Assembly (NCBI GenBank): GCA_016870695.1
Contig: VGAV01000157.1
Span: 1 to 6,121, forward strand
Length of the DNA stretch: 6,121 nucleotides
From: Actinomycetota bacterium
GTDB lineage: Bacteria > Actinomycetota > Actinomycetes > Actinomycetales > Microbacteriaceae
Direction of reading: 5' to 3'
The notes under the pieces were generated by a model. That model worked only from the letters and a program-made list of their open reading frames with translations, did not search any database and was not told the origin of the DNA. Positions 1 through 4,782 of the stretch are shown one piece after another; position 1 is the first letter of the stretch, and every line of letters begins with the position of its first letter. A program made the position numbers and the translations under genes.

Positions 1-570
1 CACCATGTTGAAGCCGATGCGCAGCCAGATGGCGGTGATCATCACCGACACGAAGGCCGCCGTCCCGTCGGACTGCCAGGCGACCGGGCTCAGTCCGACC
101 GCCTGCAGCGTCTTGTTGATGATGCCCGAGCCCTCGCTGAAGATCGTGACCGCGATCATGCCGGACGCGACGCCGGAGATGACGAGCGGCAGCACGATGA
201 TGGTGCGGAACACGCCCTTCGCCGGCAGCACTGAGTTGAGGAGGACCGCCAGGCCGAGTCCGCCTATCAATTCCACCGGCACCGTGATGGCCGTGAAGAG
301 GAGTGTGTTTCCGAGGCTCTGCCAGAAGACCGGGTCCGCGACCATCCGGGAGTAGTTGGCGAGACCGACGAACTCCGGATCGCCGAAGCCCTGGAAGCGC
401 GTGAACGACAGCTGCACCGCGAAGACGATGGGGACGAAGAGGAACAGCCCCATCAACAGCATGTTCGGCGCGATGAAGCCGTACCCCGTCAGCGTCTCGC
501 GGACGCGCGCCCGCCGGGGCCGGGTCGCCGGCGCGACGCCGAACCGGCCGCCGGCGGACGCGGCCGTCAT
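1..570 (-). CDS. Carbohydrate ABC transporter permease, MalF/UgpA type (partial, 3' end outside window)
   Basis: Inner-membrane permease of a CUT1-type ABC importer, expected to pair with a second permease (MalG/UgpE type) beyond the left edge. The visible 190 residues start at ATG 570-568. A basic N-tail (about residues 17-25, rich in Arg) is followed by hydrophobic segments near residues 30-52, 88-111, 121-143 and 171-190. Family features are the GFIAPNMLL entry to helix 1, the FVGLANYSRM loop after it (about 67-76), and the KGVFRTIIVLPLVISGVASG stretch (about 118-137) that is well conserved in MalF-like permeases. The EAA loop that contacts the ATPase lies outside the window. The start overlaps the stop of the binding-protein gene by ATGA, so the two are almost certainly translationally coupled. 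No good Shine-Dalgarno is visible. The identity as a sugar-type permease is firm; the substrate is unknown. Confidence 0.95.
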   Translation of the reverse strand, partial: MTAASAGGRFGVAPATRPRRARVRETLTGYGFIAPNMLLMGLFLFVPIVFAVQLSFTRFQGFGDPEFVGLANYSRMVADPVFWQSLGNTLLFTAITVPVELIGGLGLAVLLNSVLPAKGVFRTIIVLPLVISGVASGMIAVTIFSEGSGIINKTLQAVGLSPVAWQSDGTAAFVSVMITAIWLRIGFNMV

Positions 571-1859
571 GAGCCGGTCGCCTGGCGGATCGCCGAACTG
601 AGGTTCGCCAGCGTGTCGGCGGTGCTCTGCCCGTTCACGAAGGCCGCCTCGAGCTGGTCCTGCATCGAGACCGCGATCGGCGCGAGGTACGGCGAGGTCA
701 GCTGCTCGACGTCGGACGGCTGGATCGTCGCCGCCTGCTCGACGAACACGGGCATGACGTCGGGCCGCACGGCGAAGTCGATCGACGAGGGGTCGATGTC
801 GACCCGCGTCGGCAGCTCGTTCGTGGCCGCGCAGAACGCCGACATGTTGTCCGCCTCGACCATGAACTTCAGGAATTCGGCCGCCAGCTCGGGTTGGTCC
901 GTCCCGTTGGTCGCGACAAGGGCGTTGCCGCCGAGGTCGGTGGCCCCGCGCTCGTCCACGGGCATCGGGAGGGCGGTCCACTCGAACCCGGCGAGGTTCT
1001 CGATGTCGGGGACGACGAACGAGCCGACGAACGCCATGGCGACCGACCCCTCCGTGAAGAACGCGTCGGCGTAGGTCGCGCCCTTGACCGAGCTGGTCGG
1101 GGGCACCCAGCCGTTCTCGAAGAACGAGCGGGTGAAGTCGAGCGCCTCGGTACCGGCGGCGGAGTCGATCGCGGGTGTCACCCCGTCCTCCTCCAACAGG
1201 CGTCCGTCGGCCTGGAACAGCCAGCTCAGCCAGCGTGGCGTGCCGCCGAGCTGCCAGTTGTAGACGAACGGATAGGTATCGGCGGGCAGGGAGGCCTTCA
1301 GCGTCGCGGCCGCTTCGGCGAACTCGTCCCAGGTCCACGCGTCGGCCTGCGTGCTGGGCAGGTCGGTGATCCCCGCGTCCGCGAGCAGCTGGGTGTTGAC
1401 CAGCAGCGCCGACACGTCGGTCTGGTGGGGGACGCCGTACGGGGTGCCGTTGTAGGAGATCGCCTCCCACATGGCCGGCGTGAACTGCGCAATCTCCTCG
1501 TCGCTGACGTACGGGCTCACGTCGAGCAGCTGGTCCTGGCTGGAGTAGACGCCCAGGTTGCCGTAGTCGACGCGGAAGACGTCCGGCGCGCTGCCGGCCG
1601 ACAGCTGCGCGTCGATGTTCGTGAACATCTGGTCGTACGGGACGACGTTCAGCTCGACGGTGACACCGTCGTTCTGCGCCTCGAATTCGTCGACGAGCTG
1701 CTCGAAGGCGGCCTGTTCGGACTCGCTCGCCCAGGTGGTGAAGGTCAGCGTGCCCTCCGCCGTGTCGTTCCCGCCGCCGGTGAACCCGGCGCAGCCGCTC
1801 AGGGTGAGGGCGGCCGCCGCCACGGTGGCGGCGGAGCCCAGCATTCGTGTGGTCTTCAT
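567..1859 (-). CDS. Extracellular solute-binding lipoprotein (family 1, MalE/UgpB-like)
   Basis: Captures the solute outside the membrane and delivers it to the ABC permease. The 430-residue length is normal for the family. A lipoprotein signal peptide is clear: basic start (KTTR), Ala-rich hydrophobic core at about 7-20, then lipobox LSGC with the lipidated Cys at 23, followed by a Gly/Ser-type linker. The mature domain shows family landmarks: GTLTFTTWASESE (about 36-48), SAGSAPDVFRVDYGN (about 87-101), GTPYGVPHQTDVSALLVNTQ (about 138-157), AWTWDEF (174-180), FFTEGSVAMAFVGSF (about 267-281) and DLGGNALVATN near 308-318. The aromatic residues W43, Y99, W210 and W213 are candidates for stacking on a sugar ring, which is inference. 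The ATG at 1859-1857 overlaps the kinase stop (ATGA), with a weak GAAAG about 7 bases upstream; the stop overlaps the permease start the same way. The ligand is not predictable from sequence alone. Confidence 0.96.
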   Translation of the reverse strand: MKTTRMLGSAATVAAAALTLSGCAGFTGGGNDTAEGTLTFTTWASESEQAAFEQLVDEFEAQNDGVTVELNVVPYDQMFTNIDAQLSAGSAPDVFRVDYGNLGVYSSQDQLLDVSPYVSDEEIAQFTPAMWEAISYNGTPYGVPHQTDVSALLVNTQLLADAGITDLPSTQADAWTWDEFAEAAATLKASLPADTYPFVYNWQLGGTPRWLSWLFQADGRLLEEDGVTPAIDSAAGTEALDFTRSFFENGWVPPTSSVKGATYADAFFTEGSVAMAFVGSFVVPDIENLAGFEWTALPMPVDERGATDLGGNALVATNGTDQPELAAEFLKFMVEADNMSAFCAATNELPTRVDIDPSSIDFAVRPDVMPVFVEQAATIQPSDVEQLTSPYLAPIAVSMQDQLEAAFVNGQSTADTLANLSSAIRQATGS

Positions 1860-2908
1860 CGGTCAACTTTCGTGTCGGTGAACTCGCGACTGGGGGGCAG
1901 CCGGTCGAGTTCGGACTCGACGAGCGTCACGAGGCCCTGGGGGCCGAGGATGCCGTCGAGCATGCGAGAAGGGGCTGGGTCTGCGGGGTCCGCACGGTCG
2001 AGCGCGGCGAGGAACGCGGCCGTGGCGTCCTCGACGGCCCGGACGCAGCCGAACCGGGCGATGCGCTGACGGTCGACGACGATGTCGGTGCCGTAGCCCT
2101 CGCGGAAGAGAGCGCGGTGCGCGTCGGTGAGCGGTGTGTCGAAGAGCACGCCGAGCTCGACGAGCATCAGGTCGAGCTCTCGGGGAGCGACGGAGGCCTC
2201 GTCGAAGTCGATCAGCCAGGGGCGGCCGTCCGCATCGAGGAGGACGTTCCCGAGGTGCGGGTCGCCGTGGGTGGTCACGCGGACGGACGGCGTACGCAGG
2301 TTCTTCAGGGCCCGCTCGGCGTAGACGAGTCGCAGCAGCCGCGGGCGGGTGGCATCCCATCTCTCCGCGAGGGCGGCGGGGGCGTCCCGAAGCGCGACGT
2401 CGACGTCCCCGACCAGCGCGCGCAGGGTCTTCCGGACCCGACGGATGCCACGACGATGGGGCCGCACGCTGGAGGGAGCGGGGTGGTCGTGCACGGTGCG
2501 GAGCATCCGGCCGAGCGAGAGCCAGTCGACGCTGTCCGGGCCCAGGTCGACCGCGTCGACGCCGTCCACCCAGTCGAAGACGGTGATCAGACGTCCGCCG
2601 TCGACGGTCCACAGGCCGCCGTCCAGGGCGGGCCGGGGGTGCACGATGCCCGTCGCGCCCTCACCCGCGAGCGAGCCGGCGACGGTCAGGCCGAACGTCA
2701 CGTCGCGGGTCGTCACCTTGACCCCGTACTGAGTGCCGGCGGCATCCCGGCCCGTCCAGACCGACGCGGCGGGATCCCAGCCGCCCACGATCGGGACGAG
2801 CTCGCGAAGAGCCAGTCCGTACCGCGCGGCGACAAGCCCCGTGAGCGCTCGCGCCTCGTGCGAAGCGCGATCCTCCGGTGCTGCATCGTCGTCAGGGCCG
2901 GACGTCAT
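1856..2908 (-). CDS. APH-family small-molecule kinase, spectinomycin-phosphotransferase-like
   Basis: A 350-residue cytoplasmic kinase of the aminoglycoside phosphotransferase/choline kinase fold, which transfers ATP phosphate to a small hydroxylated molecule. The N-lobe has a beta-strand Lys (K64 in YGVKVTTRD). The hinge is followed by SLGRMLRTVH (131-140), the usual pre-catalytic helix. The catalytic loop THGDPHLGNVLL (213-224) supplies H214, D216 and N221, and the metal-binding Asp is D234 in WLIDFDEA. The following APRELDLM (241-248) and the C-terminal REGYGTD/RAVEDATAAF pattern recall APH(9)-type spectinomycin kinases more than sugar kinases. All catalytic residues are present, so it is probably active. 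Its stop overlaps the SBP start by ATGA, so it is co-translated with an importer; that favours phosphorylating the imported solute over antibiotic resistance. The ATG 2908-2906 has no clear Shine-Dalgarno and lies 10 bases after the stop of a small ORF, so reinitiation may feed it. The substrate is unknown; resistance, amino-sugar, cyclitol or methylthioribose-like roles are all possible. Confidence 0.9.
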   Translation of the reverse strand: MTSGPDDDAAPEDRASHEARALTGLVAARYGLALRELVPIVGGWDPAASVWTGRDAAGTQYGVKVTTRDVTFGLTVAGSLAGEGATGIVHPRPALDGGLWTVDGGRLITVFDWVDGVDAVDLGPDSVDWLSLGRMLRTVHDHPAPSSVRPHRRGIRRVRKTLRALVGDVDVALRDAPAALAERWDATRPRLLRLVYAERALKNLRTPSVRVTTHGDPHLGNVLLDADGRPWLIDFDEASVAPRELDLMLVELGVLFDTPLTDAHRALFREGYGTDIVVDRQRIARFGCVRAVEDATAAFLAALDRADPADPAPSRMLDGILGPQGLVTLVESELDRLPPSREFTDTKVDR

Positions 2909-2918
2909 GTTTCGAGGG

Positions 2919-3014
2919 TTACTCGCCGCCGTTGATGAGCGAGAGCCAGGAGCCGAACGGACGCGCCGTCTGGTCGTCGGGGAGGTTTCCGGCGTCGGGG
3001 GATTCGGTCGTCAT
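2919..3014 (-). CDS. Candidate 31-residue small protein or leader peptide ahead of the kinase
   Basis: Not recognised. An ATG at 3014-3012 opens 31 codons ending in TAA at 2921-2919. The peptide starts MTTESPDAGNLPDDQ, acidic and polar, and ends TARPFGSWLSLINGGE, more hydrophobic and glycine-tipped. Nearly every codon ends in G or C (27 of 31 sense codons), as expected of real coding sequence in this genome, although random GC-rich DNA can look similar. The stop is 10 bases before the kinase ATG, which itself lacks a Shine-Dalgarno, so coupled translation is plausible. Its own ribosome site is doubtful: GGAG sits only one base from the ATG, and a GAGG lies about 14 bases further up. It could be a conserved small protein, a translated leader controlling the kinase, or the precursor of a modified peptide (hydrophilic leader, Gly/Ser/Trp-rich tail). 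No modification enzyme other than the kinase-fold protein is visible. Confidence 0.5.
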   Translation of the reverse strand: MTTESPDAGNLPDDQTARPFGSWLSLINGGE

Positions 3015-3063
3015 GCTCCGAGTGTGACCCTCGGGGGGTGCGTCGAAGGCGCGCTTGACAAAC

Positions 3064-3079
3064 GCGGGCAGGCGCCCGC
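3064..3079 (-). terminator. Short GC-rich hairpin just after the GNAT-like gene
   Basis: A perfect 6-bp stem (GCGGGC/GCCCGC) with a 4-base loop lies 2 bases past the stop of the GNAT-like gene. Read on the minus strand it is followed by GTTTGT, only a weak T run. It could be an attenuator or weak terminator between the regulator/GNAT pair and the downstream small ORF and transporter genes. No strong promoter follows it, so some read-through is likely. Confidence 0.35.
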
Positions 3080-3081
3080 CC

Positions 3082-3522
3082 TCACTCCAGCGTGGGGGGC
3101 AGCACGTAGACGATCTCGTCGCCGTCGCGCTCGGACTCCACGAAGCCGATCCCGGCCAGGACGTCGTGCGCGGGGTCGTCGTCGACCGAGACGCACGCGT
3201 ACAGGGGCCGGGTGGCCTCGCGGGCCGTTAGCTGGCGGACGACCTCCCCGGTGACGGCGGCGTCCGTGCCGGGCAGGAGGGCGAAGACGATCTCGCGGTC
3301 GTCGTCCACGGGCAGCACGGCGGAGAGTCCGCGCGGGTCGCCGTCGACCGCGACCGCCTGCAGCGTCACCGCGTCGTCGGTCAGCTGCTCGTCGATCCAG
3401 GCGTCGAACGCAGACCGCTCTGCGAAAGCCGCGCGCCGCCACGTCGGCGACCCGTCCTGCAGGAGGGGGAAGGCGGCATCCCGGTCCTCGTCGGTCACGT
3501 CTCGCAGCTCGATTCGGGGCAT
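3082..3522 (-). CDS. Short GNAT-like acetyltransferase-fold protein
   Basis: A 146-residue protein that looks like a small member of the Gcn5-related N-acetyltransferase fold. The support is mostly in the second half: a strand (DREIVFALLPG, about 75-85), a helix (TDAAVTGEVVRQLTARE, about 87-102), then strand-loop-helix YACVSVDDDPAHDVLAGIGFVESE (within 108-131), which matches the GNAT motif where an N-terminal side helix leads to a 'GF' turn, and a final strand EIVYVLPP. The acetyl-CoA pyrophosphate loop (Q/R-x-x-G-x-G/A) is not evident; the corresponding place reads LLPGTDAAVTG. The protein may be a divergent or catalytically altered member. The protein is strongly acidic. The ATG 3522-3520 has AGGG about 8 bases upstream. 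It follows the GntR-type gene by 70 bases and is probably co-transcribed with it. Other helix-strand proteins cannot be excluded. Confidence 0.65.
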   Translation of the reverse strand: MPRIELRDVTDEDRDAAFPLLQDGSPTWRRAAFAERSAFDAWIDEQLTDDAVTLQAVAVDGDPRGLSAVLPVDDDREIVFALLPGTDAAVTGEVVRQLTAREATRPLYACVSVDDDPAHDVLAGIGFVESERDGDEIVYVLPPTLE

Positions 3523-3592
3523 GCGGTCACCCTAGGGGGCTCCGGGAGGACCCGCGGGACCCTTGCGAGTCGGCGGCGAACGGGTCCGCTGG

Positions 3593-4210
3593 TCAGAACC
3601 GCCCGTGCAGGGCGAGGAAGAAGACCGTCGCGTGCCGGTGGTCGCGCTCGGCGACGGCGCGGTGCAGGTCTGCGAACAAGTCCGCCCGCTCGACAGGGTC
3701 GGTGACGGAGGGGGCCCATCCCTTGAGATTGCGGCGGACCACGAGGTCGGCCTGACGCAGCGTCTCGCGGAACACGCCGTTGCGGCTCGCGCGGGTGAAG
3801 TGGGCGAGGACCTCGAGTCCGGCCTCGACGTACTCCGGGGAGGTCTCCGCCCGGCCCATGGCCTGCAGCAGCTCCGCCCCGCGGGCGACGTCGTCGTCGT
3901 TGTCCGTGCGGAGAAGCGTGACGTACATGGTGGTGGCGATCATGTGCACCACGTACTCGCGCATGTCCGTGCGGGCCCGTTCCGACACCGGGGACACGCG
4001 GGTGTACCGGTTGGCCGCGACCTCTACCAGGCCGATCCGTTCCAGGCGCTGCAGGGCCTCGCGGACGGGAGTGCGGGAGATGCCCATGTGCTCGGCGAGG
4101 ACCACGTCCCGCAGCCGATCACCCGGCTGCAGGCGGCCGTCCACGATCGCGTCTCCGAGGGCGGCGTACGCCTCGTCGACGAGAGCGGAAGCGCGTCGGC
4201 GAGTGTTCAT
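3593..4210 (-). CDS. GntR-family transcriptional regulator (FadR/VanR-like, FCD-type C-domain)
   Basis: A 205-residue DNA-binding regulator. The N-terminal winged helix-turn-helix is canonical: DAIVDGRLQPGDRLRD (about 20-35), LAEHMGISRTPVREALQRL (38-56, recognition helix around SRTPVREAL), then the wing GLVEVAANRYTRVSPVS (60-76). The rest is all-helical and fits the FCD ligand-binding domain, which in this family often binds a carboxylate or sugar acid with metal help. H183 (DLHRAVAERD) and H202 (LALHGRF) match two of the usual His positions, while the customary FH in the middle helix reads AHFTRASRNG with H137. The frame is open to a GTG at 4240, but ATG 4210 is preferred: a TAAACT -10 element sits 7 bases upstream, which fits a leaderless transcript. 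It heads the minus-strand block and is a plausible regulator of the kinase/transporter genes and of itself. Confidence 0.92.
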   Translation of the reverse strand: MNTRRRASALVDEAYAALGDAIVDGRLQPGDRLRDVVLAEHMGISRTPVREALQRLERIGLVEVAANRYTRVSPVSERARTDMREYVVHMIATTMYVTLLRTDNDDDVARGAELLQAMGRAETSPEYVEAGLEVLAHFTRASRNGVFRETLRQADLVVRRNLKGWAPSVTDPVERADLFADLHRAVAERDHRHATVFFLALHGRF

Positions 4211-4217
4211 CAGGGCC

Positions 4218-4223
4218 AGTTTA
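4218..4223 (-). promoter_or_regulatory. -10 element of a likely leaderless gntR promoter
   Basis: TAAACT fits the actinobacterial TAnnnT -10 pattern, and its end is 7 bases from the ATG at 4210, placing the expected transcription start on or next to the A of the start codon. There is no Shine-Dalgarno, which agrees with a leaderless mRNA. The -35 position (GATGTT or nearby) is weak. Confidence 0.5.
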
Positions 4224-4246
4224 CGGGGGCGGAGTACCACAACATC

Positions 4247-4261
4247 TCGCCCGACAGGCGA
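4247..4261. promoter_or_regulatory. Inverted repeat upstream of gntR, candidate operator
   Basis: TCGCC, a 5-base spacer, then GGCGA, a perfect dyad a few bases upstream of the expected -35 of the GntR-type gene. GntR-family dimers bind short dyads near their own promoters, so this is a candidate site. It does not match the classic FadR-type TGGT-N3-ACCA, and arms of 5 bp in GC-rich DNA can arise by chance. Confidence 0.25.
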
Positions 4262-4351
4262 AATTCACAGGTTCGATGTCGCACAGCAGCTGTCTCCGGT
4301 TGTAAAGTGATCGCCGTCGCGCTTCTGCGCGGCATATCCGGGGGGATCCGT

Positions 4352-4391
4352 CGACGCCCGGGCCTTTGAGCGCAGCTCGGCCCGGGCGTCG
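4352..4391. repeat. Perfect 13-bp inverted repeat, strong hairpin
   Basis: Arms CGACGCCCGGGCC and GGCCCGGGCGTCG are exact reverse complements. The 14-base middle contains TTT and a further 4-bp stem (GAGC-GCA-GCTC), giving a long near-continuous hairpin. It is strong on either strand. No T run follows on either side, but actinobacterial terminators often lack one. It lies between divergent genes, so it terminates neither neighbour; it could end a short RNA started near 4315, insulate the two promoters, or act in DNA as a protein site. Confidence 0.8.
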
Positions 4392-4479
4392 TATGGGCTT
4401 CAGGGGGTTCGCGCGATCGTTCACCGTCACGCGATGCAACGTTTGGATTACGGGCTCGCGGGTGATCCGCGCTCGCCGC

Positions 4480-4485
4480 TACCTT
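4480..4485 (+). promoter_or_regulatory. Candidate -10 element for the cold-shock gene
   Basis: TACCTT matches TAnnnT and would start transcription near 4492, leaving a 5' untranslated region of roughly 48 bases. The -35 region (about 4457-4462) has no TTGACA-like sequence but overlaps a CGCGG/CCGCG dyad at 4457-4471. The choice is made on the -10 alone and is tentative. Confidence 0.35.
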
Positions 4486-4539
4486 TGTGGGCATCGACCG
4501 GCGCGCTCGGCGTCGGCTAGAGCGAAAAACGGCGAGTCG

Positions 4540-4746
4540 ATGAGCACGCAGGGCACCGTCAAGTGGTTCAACTCGGAGAAGGGCTTCGGCTTCATCGCTC
4601 CGGATGAGGGCGGTCAGGACGTCTTCGCCCACTACAGCGCCATCCAGTCGGGCGGCTACCGCTCGCTCGAGGAGAACCAGCGCGTCGAGTTCGAGATCGC
4701 CCAGGGCCCCAAGGGCCTGCAGGCGGAGAACATCCGCCCGCTCTGA
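4540..4746 (+). CDS. cspA: Cold-shock protein, CspA family
   Basis: A 68-residue single cold-shock domain, the full size for the family. It is a five-stranded beta-barrel that binds single-stranded RNA and DNA and melts RNA structure, acting in the cytoplasm as an RNA chaperone or anti-terminator. It opens [22 protein letters not shown]1 is KGFGFI (14-19) and RNP2 is DVFAHY (27-32, where many members have VFVHF). The conserved surface aromatics W9, F10, F16, F18, F29, H31 and Y32 are present, as is the ending [10 protein letters not shown]. The frame is open further upstream, but only this ATG gives the conserved N-terminus. A GGCGAG lies 3 bases before the start, a poor ribosome site. It is a single-gene unit, divergent from the GntR-type gene and convergent with the gene on its right. 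The symbol is by family; genomes of this type usually carry several paralogues. Confidence 0.97.
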   Translation: MSTQGTVKWFNSEKGFGFIAPDEGGQDVFAHYSAIQSGGYRSLEENQRVEFEIAQGPKGLQAENIRPL

Positions 4747-4750
4747 CGCG

Positions 4751-4782
4751 CGCGTCCCGCTCCCGACGCCCGTCAGGACGCG
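4751..4782. terminator. Possible shared hairpin between convergent genes
   Basis: CGCGTCC at 4751-4757 pairs exactly with GGACGCG at 4776-4782, with 18 bases between. It spans the end of the cold-shock gene and the last codons of the convergent gene, and a perfect 12-bp palindrome (4745-4756) overlaps its left arm. There is no T run. With only 26 bases between the two stops it is the only visible candidate for ending both transcripts. Confidence 0.3.

Larger units (their letters stand above)
4211..4539. other. 329-base divergent intergenic region
   Basis: No protein-coding gene is convincing here. From left to right it holds the candidate leaderless promoter of the GntR-type gene (minus strand), a 5-bp inverted repeat at 4247-4261 (TCGCC/GGCGA), another at 4283-4293 (ACAGC/GCTGT), a TGTAAAGT element at 4301-4308 that could be a plus-strand -10, and the perfect 13-bp hairpin at 4352-4391. 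It continues with a 5-bp inverted repeat at 4457-4471 (CGCGG/CCGCG) and the candidate cold-shock gene promoter near 4480. The region is visibly less GC-rich around 4256-4310 and 4432-4450 than the genes beside it, as expected for control DNA. Confidence 0.7.

Noticed and set aside
894..2069. Long plus-strand open frame (391 codons) across the binding-protein gene.
   Set aside because: It is antisense to a well-supported lipoprotein gene, its translation is Arg/Gly/Val-rich without domain motifs, and stop codons are rare in such GC-rich DNA. The same holds for plus-strand frames at 1847-2935, 3563-4369 and 5196-6002.
2919..3014. Small ORF as a lasso-peptide precursor.
   Set aside because: The first Gly of the tail is too far from an acidic residue for a 7-9 residue ring (the Glu is at position 11 counted from G21), and no lasso cyclase or protease gene is in the window.
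4211..4240. GTG start at 4240 for the GntR-type gene (10 extra residues).
   Set aside because: The extension covers the TAAACT -10 element and lacks a ribosome site; family members usually begin shortly before the first helix, as with the ATG at 4210.
4345..4357. Adjacent BamHI-like and SalI-like sites (GGATCCGTCGAC) suggesting a cloning junction.
   Set aside because: Such hexamers are common in GC-rich DNA, and the sequence runs directly into a natural inverted repeat with no vector features.
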